From positions 1-44,940 of the forward strand of contig JAGGDU010000066.1 in assembly GCA_018457135.1 (NCBI GenBank): a DNA stretch of 44,940 nucleotides, read 5' to 3'. The position numbers were made by a program, and so were the translations under genes. The number at the start of each line of letters is the position of its first letter. Positions within the stretch are counted from its first letter, which is position 1. This DNA is from Trichodesmium erythraeum GBRTRLIN201 (lineage in GTDB: Bacteria > Cyanobacteriota > Cyanobacteriia > Cyanobacteriales > Microcoleaceae). This document shows, one piece after another, positions 18,277 to 28,441 of the stretch. A model generated the notes under the pieces. It ran no database searches and was not told the origin of the DNA. It saw only the letters and a program-made list of their open reading frames with translations.

Positions 18277-18965
18277 ACTTTAGCCATTATTTATATAGGC
18301 ATTTATTACACAAACAATCATTTATCATATCAAAGGTTTTTATTTATAGCATTTCTCAAGCTACTGAGGTAAAGTTATTTTTTCTTTTCTATTATCACCG
18401 TAGGGAAGTTGCAGCAACTTCCCTACCTACTACTACGCAAAAAACAAATAGGTGTACATTACCAATATGGAAATTACTAAATAGTCAGTTACACATCTAT
18501 ACAAGCTACATTCTTGGCCTTCTTATGAGCTCAAATAATGAGAATGAGCTCAAAAAAACTGGAAAACACTTACTCAAATATTACTTGAGCTTTTTTTTGT
18601 CGAAAAAATGTAATGTTCAGTCTTTAGGACAAACAAGTCTCAAAATAATTAATTTTGAGCTATTAAAGGCATAAAAATTGTTCGTCATTCCCATTGTTCG
18701 TGCCTGGTGATCCTTAATATTTCGTAGGTCTATACCTCTTACCCTCACCCATAAATATATTCAGCAAGTCCTAATTAGAACAAGAAAATAATAACGCAAC
18801 AGCAATTATATAACCTATCAATTATATTTGAGTTCAAATTATTTACATGTAATTTATTCTCTTTTTAAACAAGTACATAAGATAAATTATATATTGATTG
18901 AAGTCTACATCCAATCCTTGTGCAAACATTAAACTCTATCAAGTATTTTGTGTAGGTGCTTATCA
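18277..18965. other. Spacer between sucC-like and sucD-like genes, with hairpins
   Basis: Holds a perfect palindrome (18400-18426, listed separately), two GAGCTC palindromes near 18526 and 18545, and a small hairpin CTCAA/TTGAG (18573-18589) followed by a T-run on the plus strand that looks like a terminator though no plus-strand gene precedes it. A worn IS-like end, TTCAGCAAGTCCTAA, occurs at about 18761. Confidence 0.5.
18400..18426. repeat. Perfect 13-bp-arm palindrome
   Basis: GTAGGGAAGTTGC and its exact complement GCAACTTCCCTAC flank a single A. It belongs to the GTAGGGA... short palindromes scattered in cyanobacterial genomes; a related copy lies at 29950-29977. It splits the sucC-like/sucD-like pair and could stop or stabilise the transcript. 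Confidence 0.85.
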
Positions 18966-20183
18966 CTATTTAGACAAATAAACAGCCTGGCTCACTGCAT
19001 CCTCTAAGTTTTCTATAACCTCTACAGGTAGATCTGATAAACGTTCCCTAGCTTTGCTAATTCTACCTCCTAATAAACGCAGCACAAACCGAATTTTTTT
19101 CTGGTCTATACTTGTTAATTTATTCAAATATTCATATACTATAGTAATTAACTCATCACTTGTTTCAACTATACCTATAACGTTTATTAAAACCACCTTA
19201 ATATTGTCTCTTTGACTAACTAAATCCAAAGCTGTAAACATTTGCGATCGTAAACTATTCTTAACTTCCAAATAATCACCTAGCTTAATATTTAGAAAAT
19301 TAGCTGGTTTTCCCTGAGCTTGTATAACCATATCTACAGTAGCCATTGTTAAACCCTTACCATTGCATAAAATTCCAATATTTCCCTGTAATTCTTTAAA
19401 TTTCAGTCGATAGTCTGGAATTATTTTTCTATTACTGACAGCATTAATATTGTTGAACACTAATAAAGAACTATCCTCTATTTCCTTAACTTCTTTCTGT
19501 TTAATTTCATAATTATCACTAATATTTTGCCCTACTATACTTAATAATTCTGGATGACGACCTAGAGCGTAATCATTAACACTAACCTTACCATCTAAAG
19601 CCATTACTTCTCCTTTTGGGCTAATACCCAGCGGATTAATTTCTATCATATCTAAATCCTTTTCAACAAATAATTGATACATTTTTTCCACTATATGACT
19701 GACTAATTCTATTAGTTTTCCTTCCAGTCCAATTTTCACCATTAAACGACGTGCATAAAAAGGAGAAAATTCTTGATTAACAACCACCTTTTGCATACTT
19801 TTAATCGCTGTTTCTGTATCAATACCCCCTTGTTTTGAACCAAGAAGTACAGGGCGACGTACTATTGGGTCTAAAACAACTGCCAAATATAATTCCTGGT
19901 CAGCATTGTACTTTGCCTCTGCCAACAAAACTGCTGGATACTCATCTTTAATTGGCAAATTAAAAATTGTCTGAGCTGCTGCTACAGCATCAATTGTATT
20001 TTCGACAAATTTAATACCCCCTAAGCTACTTCTTTCCCCAGTATGAACTTGAGACTTTAGTACAACTGGGTAAGGGATTTTTAATTTTTTTAAATCTTTA
20101 GGATAATCTATTCTTTGAGATGGCAAAACAGGTATTCCCATCTCACTAAACAATGCTTTTGCCTGATATTCTAATAAATCCAT
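18966..20183 (-). CDS. sucC: Succinyl-CoA synthetase beta-like (ATP-grasp) protein with lost glycine loop
   Basis: 405 residues, near the usual beta-subunit length. The ATP-grasp half is well kept: MDLLEYQAKALFSEMGIPVL, VVLKSQVHTGERSSLGGIK, the metal ligands Asn183 in MIEINPL and Asp197 in ALDGK, and RRLMVKIGLEGKL. In the C-terminal ligase half, CNGKGLTMATVDMV is kept, but the phosphate-binding LDVGGGA loop reads FLNIKLGDYLE (296-306), and the NIFGGI segment reads NVIGIVE. With the alpha-like partner's missing His, both halves of the phosphoryl-transfer site have decayed together while the rest is intact. Probably still an ATP/CoA-binding complex; ordinary succinyl-CoA synthesis is doubtful. 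Confidence 0.88.
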   Translation of the reverse strand: MDLLEYQAKALFSEMGIPVLPSQRIDYPKDLKKLKIPYPVVLKSQVHTGERSSLGGIKFVENTIDAVAAAQTIFNLPIKDEYPAVLLAEAKYNADQELYLAVVLDPIVRRPVLLGSKQGGIDTETAIKSMQKVVVNQEFSPFYARRLMVKIGLEGKLIELVSHIVEKMYQLFVEKDLDMIEINPLGISPKGEVMALDGKVSVNDYALGRHPELLSIVGQNISDNYEIKQKEVKEIEDSSLLVFNNINAVSNRKIIPDYRLKFKELQGNIGILCNGKGLTMATVDMVIQAQGKPANFLNIKLGDYLEVKNSLRSQMFTALDLVSQRDNIKVVLINVIGIVETSDELITIVYEYLNKLTSIDQKKIRFVLRLLGGRISKARERLSDLPVEVIENLEDAVSQAVYLSK

Positions 20184-20761
20184 ATCAACTTAACCTTTAA
20201 TTTTCTCTAGTTAATAAGAGTTAAGATATTTTATTTTAGCAAATTAACTTGAAAACTACATTTTGCAAAATAATTATCAATAAAATAGTCTTAATAATGC
20301 TAAGTTTATTAAAATTATTGTGCTTAGTATAAATTAGGAATTTCTTTTACCAATAAATGGTTCTATCTATTATCTAGTTTTGCCGATTTTTTATCTGTTA
20401 TAGCAATTTTATTTTTATAACTCATTTTTTGTTATGAGTATAAAAATATAAACATTATTCAACTATAGAAATTATCAATCTTCATTATTGTGACTACAAT
20501 AACTTTGACAATCACATTTTTTTTATTAACAAACAAATAGTAATTTAGTATAATATTTACCTTATGAAGCTGTTTCTAACAGTTACAATTTATCAGCATT
20601 ATTTCAGCTAATTAATGTTACTAAAAATTTAGATTTCACAACATAGAAATAGAAACACTATATATTTGATCTCTGATATTCAATTGTCAACAGTTACAGT
20701 AACTTTTATAATAAATATCAAATCGGAATGCTGAGGATAATAGTAACCTCAATTTTTAACT
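20184..20761. other. AT-rich spacer, nothing recognised
   Basis: Very AT-rich, with no gene-like frame and no strong hairpin. It should contain the promoter of the sucC-like gene near 20190-20260. Confidence 0.5.
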
Positions 20762-22270
20762 TTATTCATCACCTCTATGAACTGTTTTTACCCATTTTAG
20801 TCTCTTGGGTAATATAGACATTCGAGCAATAGTAACACCCATAACTACAAACCAATGCAACATATAAAAAGTTCCCCGCACACTTTCTAGTAAAGTTAGA
20901 AATAAAGACAATGGATTATCTTTACTCGAATTAAACTCCATCACCTTTTCCTCCTTTGCTAAGTTCATCTGTTGTTTCCGAGTTCGGCGTAAACCTATAA
21001 ACATACCTAGCAAAGAGACCATAACAGTAAACACAGTTAAAGGACTTGTTATTGGTAAACGACGTAAGATTATTGACATTAAAAAATCAGGCACAGCAGC
21101 AACTGATAATAGATATTGTGTTACCAAAAATTGCCATAAATCCCAAGTTTTACTAAATCTCATCCGGTTACGCAAAATCAATTTCCAGTAGTCTAAATAC
21201 CGTTGATATCCTCCTTCTGCCCATCGCGAGCGTTGATGCCACAAAGCTATAGGGCTAGTTACTCCCTCCTCCGTTACTGCCGGAAAAGCCAGATAATCTA
21301 TATCCCATTGGTTTAAGTGTAGGCGAATAGTTAAATCTAAATCATCAGTAATAGTCTGTTCATTCCACCCTCCACATTCTTCCAGAGCATTCATTCGTAC
21401 AAACTGGCCATTTCCTCTGAGCTCTCCAATCCCGCCAATGGCAATTCGCTGTTCCTGAAAAAAACCATCCACAACCATTTCTGCTGATTGTCCCTTCGTC
21501 CAAAAGTTTATACCTGCATTAGCGATCGCCTTTCTGATTTGTACTGCTCCTACTTCTTCCCTAGCAAAAAGTGGTACTACCTTTTGGAGTAGATCTGGTG
21601 TTACTTGTGCATCTGCATCAAATACTCCTAAAATTTTTCCCTTCACAAAAGGTATAGCAGCATTTAGAGCCCCTGACTTACCACCCCCAGCATCTGGACT
21701 TCTTCTAATCACTTTTAGCTGTTCATATTCCCGGGCCAATTGTTCTAATAATAAAGGGGTTTTATCCGTACTATTGTCATCTATCACCCAAAGTTCATAA
21801 CTATTAGTAGGATAATCTAAAGCCAGCATATTTTTTACCAACTTTCTGATTACAGCTTCTTCGTTTTTAGCGGCTACTAACAGAGATATATAAGGCCATT
21901 CAGTAAAATTTTCTTCTGACAGAGTTTTTGGAGCTAATTTTGGTTTAGCAAATAGTATTCTCAAAAATTGAACTGACAGTAAACCTGTCAAACCCAGAAT
22001 TATCCAATATCCCCACGAAAGCAAATGTAGGATAATAGTAGTAGTCCAGATAAGCCATAGCATAAGTGCTGCTTTACATCTACGACCATCATAAATATCC
22101 TGAAACTTTTTTTTCTCCACCACTTCTATTTTTTGCTCTATCTGGTTAACATCTAAAGTTTTCTGCCTTTCTGATACCTGATAATTTTCCTGTTCATTAT
22201 CTGAGGTATCGTTTTGATAAATTTTGGTTTCCTGATAGTAACTGTCTTTGGGTAAATAACTGTCCGGCAT
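20762..22270 (-). CDS. Membrane-bound processive family-2 glycosyltransferase
   Basis: 502 residues. A polar N-terminal tail (1-60) is followed by two transmembrane helices (about 66-106), then a GT2 domain: ISLLVAAKNEEAVIRKLV, YELWVIDDNSTDKT, the metal-binding GVFDADAQ (DAD 218-220), the catalytic-base TITDDLDL (308-312) and the acceptor-site QRSRW (346-350). The last two motifs mark processive enzymes of the cellulose/chitin/hyaluronan/poly-GlcNAc type. Further membrane helices follow (about 380-400, 412-427 and near 465-490). It should build an exported or cell-wall polysaccharide from a nucleotide sugar. No PilZ domain or co-polymerase gene is adjacent, so the product cannot be named. The ATG start places the tail in the cytoplasm. 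Confidence 0.92.
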   Translation of the reverse strand: MPDSYLPKDSYYQETKIYQNDTSDNEQENYQVSERQKTLDVNQIEQKIEVVEKKKFQDIYDGRRCKAALMLWLIWTTTIILHLLSWGYWIILGLTGLLSVQFLRILFAKPKLAPKTLSEENFTEWPYISLLVAAKNEEAVIRKLVKNMLALDYPTNSYELWVIDDNSTDKTPLLLEQLAREYEQLKVIRRSPDAGGGKSGALNAAIPFVKGKILGVFDADAQVTPDLLQKVVPLFAREEVGAVQIRKAIANAGINFWTKGQSAEMVVDGFFQEQRIAIGGIGELRGNGQFVRMNALEECGGWNEQTITDDLDLTIRLHLNQWDIDYLAFPAVTEEGVTSPIALWHQRSRWAEGGYQRYLDYWKLILRNRMRFSKTWDLWQFLVTQYLLSVAAVPDFLMSIILRRLPITSPLTVFTVMVSLLGMFIGLRRTRKQQMNLAKEEKVMEFNSSKDNPLSLFLTLLESVRGTFYMLHWFVVMGVTIARMSILPKRLKWVKTVHRGDE

Positions 22271-22764
22271 AATTCAACTAATCTTAAAATATCCAACTAC
22301 TAATAATTTTCTTATGTTTAAAAGACTAACCTATATTCCGCCTTAAAAACTATAGATATACCTCTAGAGTTGAGGCTTTTAGTTTTTAACGGTTTCAGGA
22401 ATTAAGTCTCTTTTAGTTTTAAACGGTCATACAATTATTTTTCGGAGATATCTATTTAGTGTTTTCGGCCACTCATAAATTTGTTGGAATAATCTAATTT
22501 ATAGCAAGCATTCAACTAACTGATATTCAGCTTTGGCGAGCTTCATACTAAGGCGCACAGCTTTTTGGGATAGGAGTTTGAAGGAATTGGGGCAACAGGA
22601 AAAGGTTTCGGAGCTTCCCAGCTAGTGTTTGAATGTTGACAACCATTTGCTCAAATTGCTATATGTGTAAGTATATTGTAAATATACTTGCTAAGTCGTG
22701 TAGTTGATCAATAAAAAAATAACTAAAGTTTAATTATAGTATTAATTATATAGAGTATATTTAG
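22271..22764. other. Spacer with repeated motifs and a MITE-like element
   Basis: CTTTTAGTTTTTAACGGT and CTTTTAGTTTTAAACGGT repeat at about 22377 and 22411, and TCTTTTAGTTTTAAA recurs at about 41958. A MITE-like element at 22500-22663 is listed separately. No gene is seen. Confidence 0.5.
22500..22663. mobile_element. MITE-like inverted-repeat element with a GC-richer core
   Basis: The element starts TATAGCAA and ends TTGCTATA, exact 8-bp inverted ends. Inside them CATTCAA (about 22509) and TTGAATG (about 22629) form a second inverted pair. The core (about 22530-22625) is visibly GC-richer than the neighbourhood and non-coding. It is either a non-autonomous element or a structured RNA; I cannot tell which. 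Confidence 0.45.
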
Positions 22765-23136
22765 ATGTCAATTAATCAATTAAAGCCAGCAGACAAAGGG
22801 GAAATAGCCGTTTATAGTCCATATTACCCAGAAAAAAGACGTAAATATTTAGGTCATGCTATTAGCTTGTATAAACAAAAAAGTTTAGAAGGAGCAAGAA
22901 GTATTGAAGGGAACGAAAATATTCCTTTTATTATTACCTGGAATGTTTCTATATTACCTGCAGATATAACTCGTTTTCGAATGCAGTTTAATGGTAATCA
23001 AGAACTCAGTTATGAATTAACAATGGCCAATTACGAATTTATTGATTTTTTAATAGATGTTTTACTGAATTACAATCGTACTCGTACAATAGATTTTTCT
23101 CAGAGTTTCTACGGCAAGCTACTCCGCTATGAGTAA
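22765..23136 (+). CDS. Small conserved-looking protein, function unknown
   Basis: 123 residues with balanced composition and codon use like the neighbouring genes. The first 50 residues are basic and polar; the rest has strand-like segments (IPFIITWNVSILPAD, TRFRMQFNGNQELSYELTM) and a helix (EFIDFLIDVLLNY). No signal peptide, membrane helix or catalytic motif. I do not recognise it, although it looks like a single-domain cyanobacterial protein. No clear Shine-Dalgarno lies before ATG 22765. Confidence 0.7.
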   Translation: MSINQLKPADKGEIAVYSPYYPEKRRKYLGHAISLYKQKSLEGARSIEGNENIPFIITWNVSILPADITRFRMQFNGNQELSYELTMANYEFIDFLIDVLLNYNRTRTIDFSQSFYGKLLRYE

Positions 23137-23815
23137 TTTAGGTTTAATGATCATTTTCAGCAAAGAATAGTGAAAAGAGTGCATTTAAACTATTACCTTT
23201 TAAAGAGGATTTTGAATTACCCAAGAATAACGGTTTTTTTAAAAAAAATACATTATGATTTAATTAGACTCAATCTTTATATTCATACAATCTATACCTA
23301 AATCAATAAAAACTTAACTATTTTGTGTCTGTTAGGAAGAAACAACTTGCAATTTGTGAGTCATTAACTTTGTTAGGGTGCATTTAGTTAAACTTTGAAT
23401 ATAATACTAAGTCAATTTATCCTTGATTGCTCAAATACAATCGTGGTTTCTTGTAAAGCATTTTATATTTCCTTGCTTAATAATAACTTACAGTTCCTTG
23501 GTTCAGACCAAGATAATCTAAAATTTTATTGACAAATAAATATTTTTATGATCTGCTTGCCATGTAATCTTTTCAAAGAATTACAAATATCACATAATTT
23601 TCATATTATCGGTTTTTGTGGCTTAACAATTGGAATGTATTTTCGTCACTACATTAATCTCAAAAAAAATAAGATAACCAACATCAGAAAAGATACTATT
23701 TGTCAATAATTGTTCAGACGATCTGACCCTGTTTCTTAGTTGAATTATCATAGGCATAAATAGTTTAGTTATCTATAATTTACTTTTCCCAGAAATTGCT
23801 CATGACACAACAGAG
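23137..23815. other. AT-rich spacer before the decayed IS
   Basis: A small hairpin, CTTGGT-TCAG-ACCAAG, lies near 23498, without a T-run. A short frame starting near 23551 reads MICLPCNLFKEL but has no family support. Nothing else is recognised. Confidence 0.45.
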
Positions 23816-25470
23816 TTAAGTAGGTTATGTGCAAAAAGTAGGAAAATAGTTGATTTTTTTTTGAATAAAAAATTGATGCTTATCAAAAATTATCATCATT
23901 TATTCAACTAGAAGTTAAAATTATTAAAAACACCCATACAAAAAATATAAAAAAAGAGAAAAAACCTCTTTTAAGAGAGTAGAAAGGTTGATTACTAAGA
24001 AAGCAAAAAAAGTAATTGCGATTGCAGTTGTAGAAGTTTTAGAAAGTTTAGCCATTACTTTTTTATGACTAAATCCTCTTTTGCTGCCTGCCAAATTTAC
24101 CTTCAATATAGTGACCTAATCTTTCATTACTCCTGAGCTTATTTTTCTGTTCTTTATCAAAATTGTTGAGTATTTCTTCCTAATAAACCACTGATTATAA
24201 TACCTTTGTCTTTACAGAATTTTCGGTTTTCTCATGTCAGCTAAATTTGGTCTGTATGAACTGACTCTAGGTAATAAACCATACAGTTTTTACACTCTTC
24301 AACCTGAGCCTTTAAATCTCAAGATTCCTTATACTTATCCCAACTTATTCTATGTAAAAATATATATCTATCTATACAACTTACAGATATTTTAGCTCCA
24401 AATTCTCTATTTTTTCCCCTTTTTTCTCTTACTATTGGACGCATGTGAGGTTGATTTAAACTTACTATTGTGTCATCTATTCGTTGTTCTTTGTTATCCC
24501 ACATCAATTGTTGTTGACGCTAAATTTCACGGAAATATCAAAATCTTTTATATTGTCTAGTACTCAAACTTTCATGACGGGCACCATTCTTGATTAACAG
24601 CCTTTTGAGTGCTTAAGTTTTTACTTACATATTTCAGTTATTTTTTGATAGCTTTCCTGATAGCCTTAGGAATTGGTCGTCTTTTTTTTGCCTACCTTTA
24701 AATATTCTTTTTTTGCTGTTTTACGGTGAATAATGGGTTTTGAGCGAAACTGACTTTTAACAGCCTTTTAAGAGAATATCTTAGATGATTTTGGTTTTAA
24801 TTCTGCCACAATTTAATAGATTTAAGTCCGTCAGATAGCTGGGAGCGCAGGTAGCATATTAAATTAATTTACCTTGATTTTTATACTCCTTGATTTCTTC
24901 TAATAAGGTTCTTTTTTTTGCTTCATATTCCTGATTTTTACTCTAATTTTTCACCATATCTGAATTAATTTCATTGATTAAATCTGCACCTATTATTTCT
25001 CTAAAATGAACCAATATTGAAGCATCAAAGGTATCCTGGTCTTTATAGGATTCCAGACCAATAAACTATTGTAAATAGGGGTTTTCCTTAATTTTTTCTA
25101 CTGTTTCCCTATCCCTTATACCTAATTTTTCTTTAATAATTAACACCCCTAATTCTATTCTCAAATTTAATCCAGGTGCTCCTATGCATGGTACAGAAAA
25201 AGATTGCATATACATCTTCATATTTCTCAGAAGGAATTAAACTAGCCATCACTACCCAAGGATTTTCTGGGGATAATTGGCCATTGAACGGCAGCTTAAA
25301 ATTTTCTGGTGGCGTTTCACGTTAGCCTACTTTTCTGCACATGTTATATGTATTATGTATAAATACTTGGTTTTTGGTATATTGTAGCTAAAAATTGGGT
25401 ACTATTTCTGATGAAAAATACCTAAAATCATTATCGTGTAATTTTTTTAGATTTATTCAGCAAACCCTAA
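23816..25470 (-). mobile_element. Decayed IS5-like insertion sequence
   Basis: The outer limits are inferred. TTCAGCAAACCCTAA at 25456-25470 recurs at 35721-35735 and in a variant at about 9640, so it looks like an IS end. A worn inverted counterpart (GTTATGTGCAAAAAGT) lies near 23825. Between them is a minus-strand transposase pseudogene. Length about 1.65 kb fits an IS of this kind. Confidence 0.55.
23924..25325 (-). pseudogene. IS5-family transposase pseudogene
   Basis: On the minus strand, pieces of one transposase appear in the right order with stops and frameshifts between them: ETPPENFKLPFNGQLSPENP and VVMASLIPSEKYEDVY (about 25320-25220), then IVSLNQPHMRPIVREKRGK and FGAKISVSCIDRY (24507-24319), then FGAKIS-to-DKY followed by a C-terminal AGSKRGFSHKKVMAKLSKTS and TAIAITFFAFLVINLSTLL (24106-23924). 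These match the N-terminal, DDE-core and C-terminal segments of IS5-like transposases. The gene is clearly inactive. Confidence 0.85.
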
Positions 25471-25731
25471 GTAAGGGTATTTAGCTGCAAAAAGATACAA
25501 AACTATAGAGATAAGATGCAAATATAAATAAACTTGATAAATGTGATTAGGCAATACCTATGAATTCCTGTACAAATTCCATTAACAAATTTTATTGACC
25601 AGGAAGTAAACATTAAAATATCATGACTAGTGACGTTTTATATAAGTTTTATAAAGCAGAATATCAAACAGTCATCCTTGCCCTAAAAATGCAATAATTA
25701 TTAAAAGTATATTTATGGCAGGAGTGAGGAT
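25471..25731. other. Spacer upstream of the BioD-like/DRTGG gene
   Basis: No gene. GGAG and GAGGA (25721-25730) just before GTG 25732 supply the ribosome site for the following gene. Confidence 0.5.
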
Positions 25732-26805
25732 GTGCCAAAATCTGCAAATTATTTGCTAATTGGATCGACTGAAGCCTACAGTGGCAAGTCTACAATTGCT
25801 ATAGGATTAGCTCATAAGTTACAAGAACAAGGTATAGCCATTGGTTATGGAAAACTCTTGGGAAACTGTTTAGCCACAAGATCCATTTCTACAGATGCTG
25901 ATGTTCAGTTTGTAACTGACACTCTCAAACTTTCAGACAATAGTATTCAACCAACTTTGTTGATGCTGAATGAAAGTATTATAAATAAGCGGTTGCTGGC
26001 AGAAGAAAAAACTGATTATCAAAAATCTCTAACACAATATCTACAGGTAAAGGGAGAAAATTTGGTAATATTAGAAGGACCTAGCAACCTAGATGAGGGT
26101 AGTTTGTTTGAATTATCACTGCCACAAGTTTCTGAAATTCTTAATTCTGCTGTAATTCTGGTAACTCGTCCAAACTCACATTCTTATATAGACTCTTTAC
26201 TTTCCGCCAAACAACGTTTAGGTAATTCCCTTATAGGTGTAATTATTAATGATGTGCCACTCCCAGCGCAAGAAACAGTGACGACTTTAGTAAAACCTTT
26301 TCTGGAAGCTAGAAATATACCTGTATTAGGAATATTGCCCAGAAGTAATCTATTACGCAGTGTTACAGTTGAAGAATTAGTGAAGCAGTTAAAAGCTCAT
26401 GTGCTTTGTCGTTCTGACCGCCTAGATTTAATGGTAGAGAGCTTGACAATTGGTGCAATGAATGTTAGTTCAGCTATCAAATATTTTCGTAAGGCTACAA
26501 ATATGGCTGTAGTTACAGGAGGCGATCGCACAGACATTCAGTTAGCAGCTTTAGAAACTTCGACCCATTGTCTAATTTTAACTGGACAACTTTCACCAGA
26601 TGAGTTAGTATTAAGTCGTGCTGATGATGCCGAAGTCCCTGTATTATCAGTAGAGTATGAAACCCTTTCTACAGTAGAAATAATTAATAGAGCTTTCGGA
26701 AGTGTTCGTTTACACGAACCTGTTAAAGTAGAATTCGTCAAAAAACTAATCGCACAACACTTTGATTTTGAACGCTTGCTCAGTCATTTTCAGTTGGGAG
26801 TATAG
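25732..26805 (+). CDS. Phosphotransacetylase-like family protein (BioD-like NTPase + DRTGG)
   Basis: 357 residues starting at GTG behind a good ribosome site. Residues 5-200 form a dethiobiotin-synthetase-like P-loop domain (LLIGSTEAYSGKSTIAIGLA, with GSTEAYSGKST as Walker A; LVILEGPSNLDEGS; GVIINDVP). Residues 215-325 form a DRTGG domain (MAVVTGGDRTDIQLAALETS, TGQLSPDELVLSRADDAEVP). The pairing equals the N-terminal part of long bacterial Pta proteins, without the acetyltransferase domain. It is a conserved cyanobacterial architecture, possibly a nucleotide-sensing regulator of acetyl-phosphate or related metabolism; its function is unproven. It is intact although flanked on both sides by dead genes. 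Confidence 0.9.
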   Translation: MPKSANYLLIGSTEAYSGKSTIAIGLAHKLQEQGIAIGYGKLLGNCLATRSISTDADVQFVTDTLKLSDNSIQPTLLMLNESIINKRLLAEEKTDYQKSLTQYLQVKGENLVILEGPSNLDEGSLFELSLPQVSEILNSAVILVTRPNSHSYIDSLLSAKQRLGNSLIGVIINDVPLPAQETVTTLVKPFLEARNIPVLGILPRSNLLRSVTVEELVKQLKAHVLCRSDRLDLMVESLTIGAMNVSSAIKYFRKATNMAVVTGGDRTDIQLAALETSTHCLILTGQLSPDELVLSRADDAEVPVLSVEYETLSTVEIINRAFGSVRLHEPVKVEFVKKLIAQHFDFERLLSHFQLGV

Positions 26806-26924
26806 CTAGTGTTTATTTGCAAAAACTAGTAATCTTATATTTTGGGAGTGTAATTAAGGGCTCTAAAATCTTGTTTATTGGCTCAATAAGTATATTCACT
26901 TATTCAATTAGATACATAGAAGGT

Positions 26925-28350
26925 ATAGGCATAGATTCCAAATACTATGAAAACTAATTGGTATGATTCCTAGCAACACTAAATGACAAACAGGTTCATC
27001 ATCTAAGTGTGAAGCATCAAATATCCAAACCTCACTACGATTATACTGACTATCAAAGACAACTGTTAAGATCCATCCTGTCTGGGTTTATTCAGTATTA
27101 GGATCATAGATAGGTTCCATTGGCTAACAGTTAGATGGTAAGTTTAGTCTAGTGAGAGCATTGGTTTGATGGTCGAAACGAGCGATCGCCCCAAACATTT
27201 CTTTACTAATATCTACTTGATGGTTGATGAACTCACAGATAAGTAAAGCAGGATATTTTCCTACTTCACTTCTGAGCAACTGTGGGAAATTTACAGGGGA
27301 TATCTAGCAATTTATAATTATCAATAATACGACCCTCTTGAACTAGAAGACCCAATGACAAAAAATGCCTTGAGCAACAGTATGATTTTGACCACTAGCT
27401 ACTTCTTGAAGGTAGTTATTTGTTTGCTCAAAATCTGCATAGCGGACTAAAGTAATTACTACCGTGCCCTATGATCTAGATAACCATTACCAAAATACTG
27501 CTGAAACTAAAGTTCAGTTTCTTACTAATTACCTATAGGTATTAACACTCACAAATAAAAATTTGTAACTACTATCTGTTTGCCAACTTCAAGCATCACT
27601 AAGGGTCTTTACTTGTGTCAAAGCTGACAATAATTGTAAACTTACAGGTGAAACCAAAAATATCAGATATAGACTTGCTAAAACAAAATTGTTAATTAGA
27701 GGAACTCCTGACATAGGTATTACAAATTTTTGCGGAATTTTTTCCCTACTATTACTACAGTATAGATTTAATGAACTACAAATATTGAGGAGTAACTCCT
27801 AAATTATAGATATTTCCTGTAATATTATCTCTTTTAGGATGTGCTGAATAGCTTTGGTGGTTTTCTAAATTCCCTAAATTTTTCATACCCAAAGTTTCTA
27901 AAGTCTTTCAGTTAATACAATAAGGATGCCCACCTTCCCATAAAGTTAAAAGTCTATCTGGCAAAACCAAAACCAAAGTATTAGCAGCATTTTTGACAAA
28001 TTTAGTTAATTAATCCTAAAATTTTCCTAAAGGGTTCATTCTATGAACACCAAAAATAGATATTCCTTTTTCTGTTTCTTCTTGATATTCTAATGTTTAC
28101 ATATAGCGGTAAATGGCTTTTAGTTCTTGAGCTCCCAAAACAGATAAATTAAAATGTACTACTAGGATAGCACCATCTTCATCAAACCAATGTCCTAATT
28201 GTTGTCCATAGCGTGATCATCTTGCAGGCCTATTTCTATATAAAGACCCTTTTTATCCAGGGGTTACTGCACCGAAAATAATGGAAAGGGGAGTAAGAAG
28301 AAATTCTCTAGATAGTTGGGCCAAAGCTTGAGCCCATCCTCATCTTTCTA
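26925..28350 (-). pseudogene. Carotenoid oxygenase (RPE65/CCD family) pseudogene
   Basis: Minus-strand translations give consecutive pieces of a carotenoid cleavage dioxygenase separated by stops and frame changes. From the 5' side: FLLTPLSIIFGAVTPG, GSLYRNRPAR, GHWFDEDGAILVVHFNLS, FVKNAANTLVLVLPDRLLTL, WEGGHPYCIN, ENHQSYSAHPKRDNITGNI, and near the end GWILTVVFDSQYNRSEVWIF and DASHLDDEPVC. The order and spacing match a full-length enzyme of about 470-480 residues. At least eight stops are visible, so it cannot make the protein. An intact paralogue may exist elsewhere. Confidence 0.92.
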
Positions 28351-28441
28351 TTGATTAATTTTTCAGATGTGTTTTTATTGTACAAAAACATATTTACTTG
28401 TTATAATCCCTTTGACAGTTTTATTACAATAGATAAAATCT

